Assembly: GCF_001704415.2 (NCBI RefSeq)
Contig: NC_030814.1
Coordinates: 68,193,121 to 68,257,120, forward strand
From: Capra hircus
Taxonomy: Eukaryota; Chordata; Mammalia; Artiodactyla; Bovidae
DNA length: 64,000 nucleotides
Direction of reading: 5' to 3'
Part shown: positions 22,359 to 33,055 of the stretch, piece after piece
How positions within the stretch are numbered: the first letter of the stretch is position 1
Layout of the letters: each line of letters begins with the position of its first letter
Notes under the pieces: generated by a model
The model's input: only the letters and a program-made list of their open reading frames with translations
What the model was told of the DNA's origin: nothing
The model's database searches: none
Position numbers and translations under genes: made by a program

Positions 22359-22625
22359 GGACATCCATGGTGGACCAGTGGTAAAGAATCCTCCTGCCAA
22401 TGCAGGGGACTTGGATTCTATTCCTGGTCAGGGGAGATTCCACATGCTTCAGGGCAGTGAAGCTCATGCGCCATAACTACTGAAGCCTGTGCTCAACAAA
22501 CATGGAAGCCACCACAATAAGACCTCATACTGCAATTAAAATGTAGCTCCTGCTCACTGCAACTAGAGAAATTTTGCACACAGCAATGAAGACCCAATGT
22601 CGTCAAAAATAAATAAAAATTTTAA
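22359..22625 (+). mobile_element. tRNA-derived SINE of the CHR type
   Basis: Begins gacatccatggtggacca and continues with the tRNA box text (gccaatgcaggggacttgg), then repeats of the ccataactactgaagcctg / gcaactagagaaa type and an A-rich aaaataaataaaa tail. Flanked by aaagatttatttta (22345-22358) and aaagatttgtttta (22626-22639), a 14 bp duplication with one mismatch. Older cetartiodactyl SINE than Bov-tA. Confidence 0.85.
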
Positions 22626-22639
22626 AAAGATTTGTTTTA

Positions 22640-25639
22640 CATTTTAAACTTTCTTATCTACACAGAATTTAAATTCTTTAACTTCAATTATAAACACATA
22701 ATTTATGTGGAGTTTTTGCTGAAATTTAAAAATAAGTAACTAAACTACAGGAATAAGTGATATAAAGCCCATGAGAGTAGTACAAATGATGCACTGTGAT
22801 GTCGCAAATGTGTGAGTGTTCTCAGTGATGGAGGATAGAGAATGCAGAAGTTTTCATTGTAGCTGAACATGTAGGGACTCCTGGAATTTAGACAGAAACC
22901 AAGGGATTAAGTTCACAGAAAGGAAGGATACAAGAAGGGTTCAATTTGAAGGTACCAGAGACCTAAGGGTAATAAAATTGGAGGGCAAGATGGGCTTTTG
23001 TAAAGAGCTGATTCTTATTCCTGGTGTTTGGACCTACTTGTCTGCAGGATCAGACAGGGGCCTGAAATGAATTATTCAGTCTTTGTACCCATGACGTGCT
23101 GAGAAAGGTTTAGCACAGTGCCCAGAACCAAGTCAGCACTGGTAAATATTAATTATTTTTTCATGGCCTTTTCCATTTATGAATTATGTATTCTAAGTTT
23201 GATGCAGCAGACCTTCAAGGGAAATCTTTGAGCCTTTGAGGTTAGGAATAAGGGGAAGGGAGATCACCTGGTCATGGAGAAAGCTTAGACCACATTTGCA
23301 CATTAGAACTATAGATGTCTTGAGATTCACAGACGCATAGGAGGTACCTAAATGTTGCCTCTTTTGTTTGATTCTGAGGAACTGACACCCAGAGATTTTA
23401 GTGGCATTACTAAGATTGTGCAGTTAGAAGTAAAGGTAATACTTGAACAACAGTTCTGAAGTTTAAACCAAAAAAATTTTTTTCTATTATAAAATCCCCT
23501 TTGCTGCCATCTGGCTTCCTCTATCCTATCCCAATTGCATGAAAATAGGAAACTGAGCAGAATCAGAAAGCTGAGTTGTTGATAACATTTTAAACTCAGG
23601 TTTCTTTGAGTTTGAGAGTCATATTAATGAACTTAGATACACAATTAGAAAATACAAATTGAATAAGTGTTTCATATAAAGCAATAATGGGCTTTTAAAT
23701 CTGCCATGTGGCATGGAGAAGAGATATGAACTGAAGATACAACACCTGCATCTTCAAGTATTAATTAAGATTTATATTTATAAAGAGAACATTTTAAATA
23801 AGCATGAAAAAGGAAAAATGTGATTTTAATCTGAGTAGTATATTTTAAACTTAATGTACAATATCCTTTTGGAAAAGGAAGATTGCTTTTTGATAGGTGC
23901 AGCACCCAAGTGGCAAACACATTCAATTCCCATTTATACAATGAGTGGAAATATACAATGTAACTGGTAAAACAAATGGGAAAACAAAAAACAAAATGGT
24001 GGATTATGAGAGTGCCTTAAAAAAAGCAGAGTTCCAAGGATGAGCTGAGGGTGGGTAATATGAATAAATAAGAAACTTCAAAATTCCTCCTTGCTTCTCC
24101 AGTCTTGTTAGTTTTTATGCTTGTTTAATGCTATGAAGGGCTGAAGAACAAAATTTTATCCCAATTCCCTAATATGAAAAAACTGATGACGTAACTTTCC
24201 CACTTTTTCCCCTGAATTTAAACATGATTGCCTTGGCTTTGGAATTGTAAAAGCAGCTTCGCTGGTGTGGCTCAGATTTACTCTCTGAAGGAACAGGAAG
24301 GACTTAAAAGGTATATGCACTATATTATTTGCTTGTCTCATTCCTGGGATGTGGCTTGTCAGCATGTTTCCTCAGAAATTGATAAAGGAGCAAACAAAGT
24401 AAGGAGCAAAGACATCTGATTTCTGTTGCTATCCTTAATGTAATTCTGACTTTAGATTTCCTGAAGTCACACACTTTTATTTATTTATTTATTTTTGCTC
24501 TAAGTTCTAAACTCTAAATTTTGCTCTAAGTTCACTACATTACACTTATCCATGTATTTCAGATATTATGTGAACTTTTCCTCTACAAATTTCTTTAAAC
24601 TGGTATACAAATTTCTCTAACCTTGAGACTGATAAAAAGTCTTTCATTGAGCACCTGAACTTTCCATAACCTAGAACACTATCCCTATCTTAAATAAGTA
24701 TAGGATAATTAGGTTAAGTATAATTCAGAAAGTTGAAAACTGAAATATTCAGGCAAAGCAGTTGTTGAACAAAACTGATAATTTTTAGACAAGAGAATTT
24801 TATTAGTTTCCTAAGAAAACTGAGATACAGGACTGGAGGGATCATGATTGGGTTGCAGCTTTGTGTGTGGTTAAATCTGCTACTCCATCCAATCTTATTA
24901 ACTCCTATCACTCACTCATTCACTGTGCATGAAATATCTAATATTTTAGACACTGTTTGGGGAGAATAAATGGCATGAGAAAAAATGTTATTCAATTCAT
25001 TCTAAACTAAAATAATTGCTATTCAGGACATATGTTACTTTTTAAAAAAAATTCCTGTAAAAATCATTTGTCTAAATGAAACAACATATTAAATGCCTTA
25101 GATGTTATCTTGGGGCTTTGAAGGGAAGCAAGCAGGACATTCCTGGACTCCTGGCCTTTATCAGCTCTGTATCCTGATGGCCCTCCTTGCTCTGTACAAG
25201 GTCTGCATACTGAGCACCCTTCTGTCCTGCACCAAATCTGGCTCCCATATTGTATAAGACTGATCCCCTCTTGCTTTCTGTCCTGCAAGAGGTCTTCACC
25301 TAGAGCTGCTCTCCACAGTCAGGCTGGGCAGTCTCTGCTCTGACACCCATGGTGGTCCTGCTTTATGGAGCTTCATTGTGCAAGAAACAGTGGAGTAAAT
25401 TGAAATGTTTAGTAAGGGAAGTGGAATTAATGGAAACATGACAGAAGAATATTTAATGATATTTCAAATTTCAGTGAACTTAACATATTAGTACAATTAA
25501 CAATATTAATGTTGACATTCACACCAGCTTTGACTTCTGAGTCCTGGATGGCCTACTGTGTCCAAAAGTGGAGTGGGAGCTTTAGTGAATGATTTCATTC
25601 TATATTCATATTGTGTTAAAACTTATTGCGTGTTTCTTA
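22640..25639. other. Intergenic DNA upstream of the first receptor, MIR relics only
   Basis: Mostly unassigned sequence. MIR-like pieces are visible at about 23105-23160 (+, tagcacagtgcccaga, aaatattaatta) and 23365-23465 (-, ggaactgacacccagag, ttgtgcagttagaagta). A short (TTTA)n run lies near 24477-24500. Untranslated exons of the downstream receptor may lie here but cannot be seen. Confidence 0.4.
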
Positions 25640-25770
25640 CTCTAGTTTTCTAATCATCCTATGAGATGAGTCCTTTTATATTCTCAGTTTGGGGGAAAAA
25701 TAAGTAATTTACAGAGTGTAAACAACTTGTCTGTTGGTATAGTTGTCACCTCCCCAGGTCCATTTCATAA
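25640..25770 (-). mobile_element. MIR SINE relic
   Basis: Reversed MIR pattern (aatcatcctatgagatgag, gtaatttacagagtg, ctccccaggtccatttc). Weak, old copy directly upstream of the receptor. Confidence 0.45.
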
Positions 25771-25930
25771 TCTCCTCAAAACTTGTGGCCAAAGTGTAAC
25801 CTGGCCTTTCAGATACTTGAACATTTGATTTTACATCAGTACAATCTCATATTAAAAAAAAAATAGTTCTAAGTACTTTTTTGGAAAAATCTTAAACAAA
25901 TATGTGCATATGAAATTTCTAAAAGTGATG

Positions 25931-25950
25931 GCTCTTCTTTTCTTCTTCAG
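25931..25950 (+). promoter_or_regulatory. Splice acceptor of the receptor coding exon
   Basis: A pyrimidine tract (ctcttcttttcttcttcag) ends in AG at 25949-25950, 14 bases before the ATG. Olfactory receptor genes typically splice one or more untranslated exons onto a single coding exon just upstream of the start codon, and this is the expected position. Confidence 0.7.
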
Positions 25951-25964
25951 TGAGAACTGTAACC

Positions 25965-26939
25965 ATGTGCTCAGGGAATCAAAATTCACAGAATCAAACA
26001 TTGAATACTGATTTCATCCTTGTGGGGCTCTTTGGTGAAACCAAACATGCCCTCCTCCTCTACACTGTGACCTTCATCTTCTTCCTGATGGCCCTAGCTG
26101 GGAATGCCCTCCTCATCATCCTCGTCCACCTGGAGCCCCGCCTGCACACCCCCATGTACTTCTTCATCAGCCAGCTCTCCCTCATGGACCTCATGTACAT
26201 ATCTGTGACTGTGCCCAAGATGCTCCTGGGCCAGGTGACAGGAGATCACACAATCTCTCCCTCAGGTTGTGGGACCCAGATGTTCTTCTATCTGACGCTC
26301 GCTGGAGCTGAGACTTTTCTCCTGTCTGCCATGGCCTATGACAGATATGCTGCTATCTGCAGACCTCTCCATTATCCCCTGCTGATGAACCAGAGGGTCT
26401 GTGAATGCCTGGTGTCTGGATGCTGGTTCCTAGGAATGGTGGATGGTTTGTTGCTCACACCCATAGCCATGAGCTTTCCCTTTTGTCATTCCAGAAAAAT
26501 CCTGAGTTTCTTCTGTGAGGCTCCTGCCTTGCTGAAGCTCTCCTGCTGTGACATCTCCCTGTATAAAATGCTCATGTACCTATGTTGTATTCTCATGCTC
26601 CTCATCCCCATTGTGGTTATCTCAAGCTCATATGCCCTCATCCTGCACCTCATCCACAGCATTAGTTCAGCCAAGGGCCACAGGAAGGCCTTTGCCACCT
26701 GCTCCTCACACATGACTGTAGTGTTACTCTTCTTTGGTGCCACCATCTACACCTACATGCTTCCAGATTCCTACCACACAGCTGAGCAGGACATGATGGT
26801 GTCAGCCTTTTATACCATCATCACCCCTGTGCTGAACCCCCTCATTTACAGCTTCCACAATAAAGAAGTCACAGGTGCTCTGAGGAGCAGGATGCAATTA
26901 GGACTGAGCCTAGAGAAAGTTGTAAAGGGGAAAGTCTAG
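25965..26939 (+). CDS. OR2T-like: Olfactory receptor, OR2T-type (first copy)
   Basis: A 324-residue class A odorant receptor in one uninterrupted exon, expected in the ciliary membrane of olfactory neurons signalling through G(olf). The ATG at 25965 is preferred: the open frame extends to a GTG at 25950, but that lies on the splice acceptor, whereas 25965 has A at -3. Visible landmarks: N-glycosylation site NQT at 10-12, GN in TM1 (46-47), LHTPMYFF (60-67), Cys102 and Cys184 for the conserved disulfide, MAYDRYAAIC (123-132) at the end of TM3, KAFATCSSHM (241-250) in TM6, and NPLIY (291-295) in TM7. The blocks SGCWFLG..DG, SLYKMLMYLCC and YTYMLPDSYHT are typical of OR2T. Oddities: YAAIC instead of YVAIC after DRY, and SFHNKE where SLRNKE is usual. 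The C-terminal tail is somewhat long and basic. No frameshift or stop. Possible 3' signals are ATTAAA near 27107 and AATAAA at about 27917. Which OR2T member it is cannot be settled by eye. Confidence 0.96.
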   Translation: MCSGNQNSQNQTLNTDFILVGLFGETKHALLLYTVTFIFFLMALAGNALLIILVHLEPRLHTPMYFFISQLSLMDLMYISVTVPKMLLGQVTGDHTISPSGCGTQMFFYLTLAGAETFLLSAMAYDRYAAICRPLHYPLLMNQRVCECLVSGCWFLGMVDGLLLTPIAMSFPFCHSRKILSFFCEAPALLKLSCCDISLYKMLMYLCCILMLLIPIVVISSSYALILHLIHSISSAKGHRKAFATCSSHMTVVLLFFGATIYTYMLPDSYHTAEQDMMVSAFYTIITPVLNPLIYSFHNKEVTGALRSRMQLGLSLEKVVKGKV

Positions 26940-29230
26940 GAATGACCACAACTCTTTCAGCTTTTATATTATCCCTCCTTTCCTTTCTTCTGCTTTCATT
27001 TGTCTGCTGTTTACAGGGTCCCCAAACTAAGTCTAGTCATGTCTTTCTTCTTTCTTATGCCTGTGACGTTTCTCCTCCATCCTGTTTATTCATCCTAATT
27101 TATCACATTAAATGTAACATTCTTATGGTCCTTTTATATATGAGTCCTTTTATCCTTTTTGTCAACATTGACATAAACTATCTCATCTCACATCCCAAGT
27201 TTATCAATCATTTTAGTATGAGACTTGATTTGGAACAATAGCAGTAAAAATGAATTACTATGAAGTCTTCAGGAACTACTATATTCATGAACAAAATGAT
27301 ACAGTGTTTTGGGAATATGTGAAATTAGGAAAAAGTACATTTCCTCTGATTAACGTACAAGAAGGAGACTTGGATTCTCAATTGTTGAGGTACCACTACT
27401 TGGAACAGAACCTTTATCTTGCTATCAAAGGTTAGACATTGGGTATTCTCATACCTCATACCTGCTGCATGTCAATAGACTGACAAGCAGTTTCTTTACA
27501 TGGCATGTCAACTCAATGCTTTTGCTACTCGTTTATGATTATTCCTATAGTGTTACATAAGGAAATTGTCTGAACATGGAAATAACTCCACCAATGAGGG
27601 GAAAGAACCTGTACCTAAAAAGTGAGAGCTTTATCTAGAGGCAGGTAAAATTTTAGTTTTAGACACTGCTGTGATTACATAGATAAAAGAAGCAAAACTG
27701 CCCAAACTGACACTATCAATTAAACAATTTTAATAATCTTATTATTAACAATATCATTAGATAAGTCTTAGGTATTATCTTTCCAATCAGTTTGATTTTT
27801 GTTTTTAATGAGTGTTTGATTTATGTATTTGTCATCCAGGAACACAAAGTGCAAAGAAAAACAAATATTGATTTTGAATTTACCCACAAATAGAGGGACT
27901 GTTGTGATTAGATGCAATAAAGTGAAAAGAATTAGTCCTGAGGTTAGTTCAGAATCTGCCTCTTTAGTTCTCAAGAGCTATGTGGCATTTGTGAACTTGC
28001 CCAAGCCCTAACAGTTGCCTTATAATCACTTCTGAGATGGCAAAAGCAAAATTTGCTATTCAAGTTCCTTGACAAATATGGAGGTAATATGCACAGGCAG
28101 TCCCTAACACCTGTTGCAAACTGTGATTTCTATTCCCACCTCTGTATTTTCTACTCTTTTTTTTTGCCTTCAAGTGGTGGAGCTGTGAGAGAGGGTGTAG
28201 GATCAAGGAGACCTCTAGCTAAATCCTAGCTTGCTACACAGCAGATTTAATATCAAATTACTCCCCCCCCCACCCCACTATCTTGATTTCTCTACCACTA
28301 ATAGAACTAGCAACAGAACATCACCATGGTACTTTGAACAGTAAGTGAATTTAATTCACTTGTCCAGTCCAGGGCTCAGTCCCGTCAACGGTCTGTTGTC
28401 CCCTCTTAGGTATGACTGGATAAACGTGGCTTTACCCCTGGCTCTGACTCTGTATGTCAGAGCCCTGGCCCTGCGTCTTCATGAGCATGAAGGAGCCAGT
28501 GTAGACTCTGTCTCATGAGACAAGTTCGTGAGCTGATGTTGAATTAAAGAACAGTATTGCTGGCCTTTTAAAATCTTTCTATTAGAAAGGTCAATGTAAG
28601 TACTTGGTTAACCTGTAAAACCATCTTGTAAAACATTTATTTTATCTTTTCATCACAAGTCTAGTATTTAACCAATGTTCTTTCATTTAATATCAGTGTC
28701 ATTCTGTTAATTAAACTCTTTGAAATTCTTCCTAGGCACTTGGTTTATTTAATCATTTATTAAACCTTTATAGATTACTTGCAATGTTACAGAAACTCTG
28801 AAGTTTGTGAGGGACACAGCAGTGGCCAGAATGCAAGCCCTTATAGCTAGGGTTTTATTTCCTAGTAGAGAAGAGAGCTGTGCAGATTTGGGATCCCAGT
28901 CATAAAAACTATGAGAACCTTACAGCATCTAGTAGGGGACACCAGATTTGAACAGTGATTCCAAAATAAAGATTATATATTTGTAAAGAGACAAAGGAAC
29001 ACTTCAAAGAGGAAATGCTTGTGAGGAAATATGAGTATAAATGAAACAGTGGAATTAAATATGCATGTAGAGTGGCATGAACTGGGAAGCTGTAAGAACA
29101 CATATTTTACATATTATATGCATATTATTTGAATATCATATATACATAACATATACAAAATTCTTAACATCATTCAATTTTTGATTACTCTAAATGCAGA
29201 GTAAATTATGTGCAATAATTATGTTCATAT
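26940..29230. other. Intergenic or 3' UTR DNA with MIR and L2 relics
   Basis: No second coding region. A MIR-like + strand piece lies at about 27930-28020 (cagaatctgcctctttag, agctatgtggcatttgtg). An L2-like minus-strand piece lies at about 28740-28960 (ttatttaatcatttatt, acagcagtggccagaat). A C-run (28261-28272) and the short palindrome aagtgaatttaattcactt (28341-28359) are also present. The receptor's 3' UTR probably occupies the first part. Confidence 0.45.
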
Positions 29231-29608
29231 ACTGCTTTTGAACTGCGATATTGGAGAAGACTCTGGAGAGTCCCTTGGACTGCAAGGAGAACCAACCAGT
29301 CCATTCTAAAGGAGATCAGCCCTGGGTGTTCTTTGGAAGGAATGATGCTAAAGCTGAAACTCCAGTACTTTGGCCACCTCATGCGAAGAGTTGACTCATT
29401 GGAAAAGACTCTGATGCTGGGAGGGATTGGGGGCAGGAGGAAAAGGGGACAACAGAAGATGAAATGGCTGGATGGCATCACCGACTCAATGTACATGAGT
29501 TTGAGTGAACTCCGGGAGTTGGTGAAAGACAGGGAGGCCTGGCGTGCTGTGTGATTCATGGGGTCGCAAAGAGTCGGACACGACTAAGAGACTGAACTGA
29601 ACTGAACT
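29231..29608 (+). mobile_element. BovB LINE 3' end
   Basis: Last ~380 bp of BovB in + orientation: gcttttgaactgcgatatt, GLMLKLKLQYFGHLMRRVDSLEKTLM-type coding, then gaactgaactgaactat at the 3' tail. Close to consensus, so a relatively young copy. Confidence 0.94.
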
Positions 29609-30164
29609 ATTAATTTATATAAAATTAAATATAATTAAGTATATTAATAAACATGTTTACAATATTTATTCTAAAATTAGAGTACCTGGAGATTGAAGGA
29701 GGGCAAGGATAGAGACAGGCATACTTAAGAGAAAGTGGTTGTCCATCCTCAAGAGTGAGATATGGGATACCCTACTTGCATAAACAACCATCTGAAAGAT
29801 TTCTGAAAGGTCTTCCTAAAAATTTTCCCCAGCTTTTCTCTTTTTTAACAATTCCATCTGTGAAGTAATTGAACAATATTTTTTATCAAAGAATAAAGCA
29901 AATCATCCTAATCTCTAGCCTTCTATATTCTTCCAATCTATTGCATAATTTCTATAACAAAATTTTAATGTAAAAAATAGTATTGAAAAGCGTGTAAAGA
30001 CTTTAAGGATGCATCTTACGGAATATTTGCAAATGAATCATCCAGAGCCCATCCCCCAAACCTAGAATGAGAATTACTCTGGTGCCTGGAAGCTCTCAAC
30101 CTGTTTATTCAAGACCAGCTCTTGATGCCAGGTAGTCATTATTTTGAATTTTATTTAAAAAATC
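29609..30164. other. Intergenic DNA, nothing recognised
   Basis: AT-rich, with no supported gene or named repeat. Confidence 0.4.
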
Positions 30165-30734
30165 ATTTTATTGTTTTTATTCACAGATTTATTACCTGTT
30201 TTTGTATCTAACAATGTCAATTGATTTGGTTTACATATGGATTAATCATGTTGCTTGTATTTTTGCCTTTCTCTTAGAATCTCTTTTTATTATGTTTAAT
30301 TCATCCATGTTGTTGAATCATGGATTTATTCATTTTCTGTGCTGTATAAAATAGAATTTCCTGACTATACTTTAATCATGCACTCTTGTGCTGATGAATA
30401 CATATATTGTCTTCATTTTTTTAGCAGTTACAATGCTGCTATTTTTGTATATGTGTCCTCGCAGTATGAATTCTTATATCCCATAATCAATAAACAGTTC
30501 ACAGAATCAGTAAGTATCATGTAATTTTCTGGCTCCCCTAGTGATGTCCTTGTTTTCACTGCTGATAATAGTTTATGATTGTGGTTTCTCTCTTATTTCT
30601 TGATCATTTTCAGCATAAGTTTATCAGTATTGTTTGTCTTTTTCAAGAACTGTCATTTAGTTTGTTGATGTGCCTTATTGTATGTTTTGTTTCTTTTACT
30701 CTCTTTGGTTTATGTTTGCCATTATATGACATAC
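30165..30734 (-). mobile_element. Old L1 3' UTR/ORF2 relic, antisense
   Basis: Minus-strand old L1 3' UTR pattern (ttcatccatgttgttgaatc, tttattcattttctgtgc, gttacaatgctgctattttt). Later part resembles decayed ORF2. Not coding. Confidence 0.5.
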
Positions 30735-31000
30735 TTTCTTTTTTTAGTTTTTTAAAAAATTTATTTTAATTGGAGGCTAATTACTTTACAATATTGTGGT
30801 GGTTTTTGCCATACAATCACATGAATCAGCCATGGGTGTGCATGTGTTCCCCATCCTGACCCTCCCTCCCACCTCCCTCCCCATCACATCCCTCAGGGTC
30901 ATTCCAGTGCATTAGCCCTGAGCACCTTTTCTCATGCATCGAATGTGGACTGGCGATCTATTTCACATATGATAATATACATGTTTCAATGCTATATGAT
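30735..31000 (-). mobile_element. L1 3' UTR fragment
   Basis: Reverse orientation L1 end: ttattttaattggaggc, ttgccatacaatcacatg, ccctccctcccacctccc, tcatgcatcgaatgtgg and tatacatgtttcaatgc. 5'-truncated near 31000. Confidence 0.9.
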
Positions 31001-31483
31001 ATTTTTTAAAAGGATGTTTAAGTCATTGAATTAAAAAAAATAGGCTAACATACATATTTAAGCCTCTAAATTTCCTTTTACTTGGTGCCTTTGAAGTATC
31101 CTATAGGGCTGATATGTGAATATTTTATTTGGCCCAAATATTATTTAAAATAATATTTTATCATCTACAAACACACGAGACATTCTTATTTATGTTTTAA
31201 TGCATTCTGAACTCAAACTCTGAGTACAGAGATTTAATCTTCTGAAGTGTTTTACACCTTATATTATGGGCCTTGTGTGATCACTTTTTTGGTGAAAATT
31301 CTATATTTTCCTCTGTCATTGAGTGTAATGTTTTTCATGTGTTCATTCGGAATTCTGACATTCAAATTTTATTAATTTTTATCTATTTCTTCTGTCTATA
31401 ATAGAGAAGGGAATGTGTTATAATCCCCCTCCTGCTATTTTGTTCTCTCTGTAGTTTTTTGTTTTGTTTGATATATTGTCTTT
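31001..31483 (-). mobile_element. Old L1 relic, antisense
   Basis: T-rich decayed L1-like sequence (tttttcatgtgttcattcgg, atctatttcttctgtct). It surrounds a Bov-A insertion and continues a little beyond it, to about 31860. Confidence 0.4.
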
Positions 31484-31605
31484 GTGTTTAGTTACTAAGT
31501 TGTGTCTGACTCTGGAACCCTATAAACTGGTGCTAACTGGGCTCCTCTGTCCTTGGGATTTTCCAGGCAAGAATACTTGAGGGGGTTGTCATTGCCTTCT
31601 CCAGT
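31484..31605 (-). mobile_element. Bov-A monomer SINE, antisense
   Basis: Single Bov-A unit (gttactaagttgtgtctgac, ggctcctctgtccttggg, ttccaggcaagaatac) ending at ccttctccag. No tRNA head is attached. Confidence 0.85.
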
Positions 31606-32730
31606 TGATGTGTTTCAGGGATATTTTATTAGGTTTATAAAACATTTTAACAGGCTATCATACATTTTATTATGTTTAAGTAACTTTCTTTGTATTTATT
31701 AATGAATTTCCCCTAATTTGTCCAATGAACCAACTTTATTTAGGTTTACTTTGTGTGAAATACCTTATCTCATATATATATATATTTTTACCTCAAATTT
31801 TTCTGCACTATGCAAAGGGCAGTTAGGATTTTAAGATAGTTGAACCTCATTTTTGCATTCCCAGTTCAGTTCAGTTCAGTTCAGTCACTCAGTTGTGTCT
31901 GACTCTTTGCAACTCCATGCAATGAGCATGCCAGACTTCCCTGTCCATCACCAACTCCTGGAGATTGCTCAAACTCATGTCCATTGAATCGGTGGTGCCA
32001 TCCAACCATCTCATCCTCTGTTGTCCCCTTCTCCTCCTCCCTTCAATCTTTCCCAGCATCAGGGTCTTTCCCAGTGAATCCGTTCTTCACATTAGGTGGC
32101 CGGAGTATTGGAGTGTCAGCTTCAGTATCAGTCCTTCCAATGACTATTCAGGACTGATTTCCTTTAGGATGGACTGGTTGTATCTCCTTGCAATCCAAGG
32201 GACTCTCAAGAGTCTTCCCCAACACCAAAGCTCAAAAACATCAATTCTTCTGCACTCAGCTTTCATTATAGTCCAACTCTCACACCCATATATGACTACT
32301 GAAAAAACCATAGCTTTGACAAGATGTACCTTTGTCAGTAAAGTGTTGTCTCTGCTTTTTAATGTGCTGTCTAGGTTGGTCATAGCTTTTCTTCCAAGGA
32401 GCAAGCATCTTTTAATTTCATGGTTGCAGTCACCATCTGCAGTGATTTTGGAGCCCAGAAAAGAAAGCCTGTCACTGGTTCCATTGTTTCCCCATCTAAT
32501 TGACATGAAGTGATGGGACCAGGTGCCATGATCGTAGTCTTCTGAATGTTGAGTTTTAAGGCAAATTTTTCACTCTCTTCTTTCACTTTCATCAAGAGGC
32601 TCTTTAGTTCTTCTTCGCTTTCTGCCATAAGGGTGGTGTCATCTGCATAGTTGAGGTTATTAATATTTCTCCCAGCAATCTTGATTCCAGCTTGTCCTTC
32701 ATCCAGCCCAGCATTTCACATGATGTACTC

Positions 32731-33055
32731 TGTGTGAGAGTGAAAGTAAAGTCTCTCAGTCATGTCTGACTCTTTGCAACCCCACAAGTTATACAGTCCA
32801 AGGAATTCTCCAGGCCAGAATACTGAAGTGGGTAGCCTTTCCCTTCTCCAGAGGATCATCCCAACCCCGGGATCAAACCCAGGTCTCCTGCATTGCAGGT
32901 GGTTTCTTTACCAGCTGAGCCACAAGGGAAGCCCAAGAATACTGGAGAGGTTAACCTATCCCTTCTCCAGCAGATCTTCCTGACCCAGGAATCAAGCTGG
33001 GGTCTCCTGCATTGCAGGTAGATTCTTTGCCAACTGAGCTATCATGGAAGCCCTT
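32731..33055 (-). mobile_element. Dimeric Bov-tA SINE inside BovB
   Basis: Reversed Bov-A unit, then a tRNA-derived part (ttaccagctgagccaca, agggaagccc), then a second, partial Bov-A plus tRNA part ending ctatcatggaagccc. The BovB text on each side (gatgtactctgtg and ttgcgtagaagttaaat) joins at adjacent consensus positions, so the SINE inserted after the BovB. Confidence 0.92.

Noticed and set aside
25064..25299. Overlapping minus-strand open frames upstream of the first receptor
   Set aside because: No recognisable domain. The GC-richer patch could be an untranslated exon or an old repeat, but nothing in the sequence decides this.
26486..26746. Minus-strand open frame inside the first receptor
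   Set aside because: Shadow of the receptor coding sequence with no independent support.
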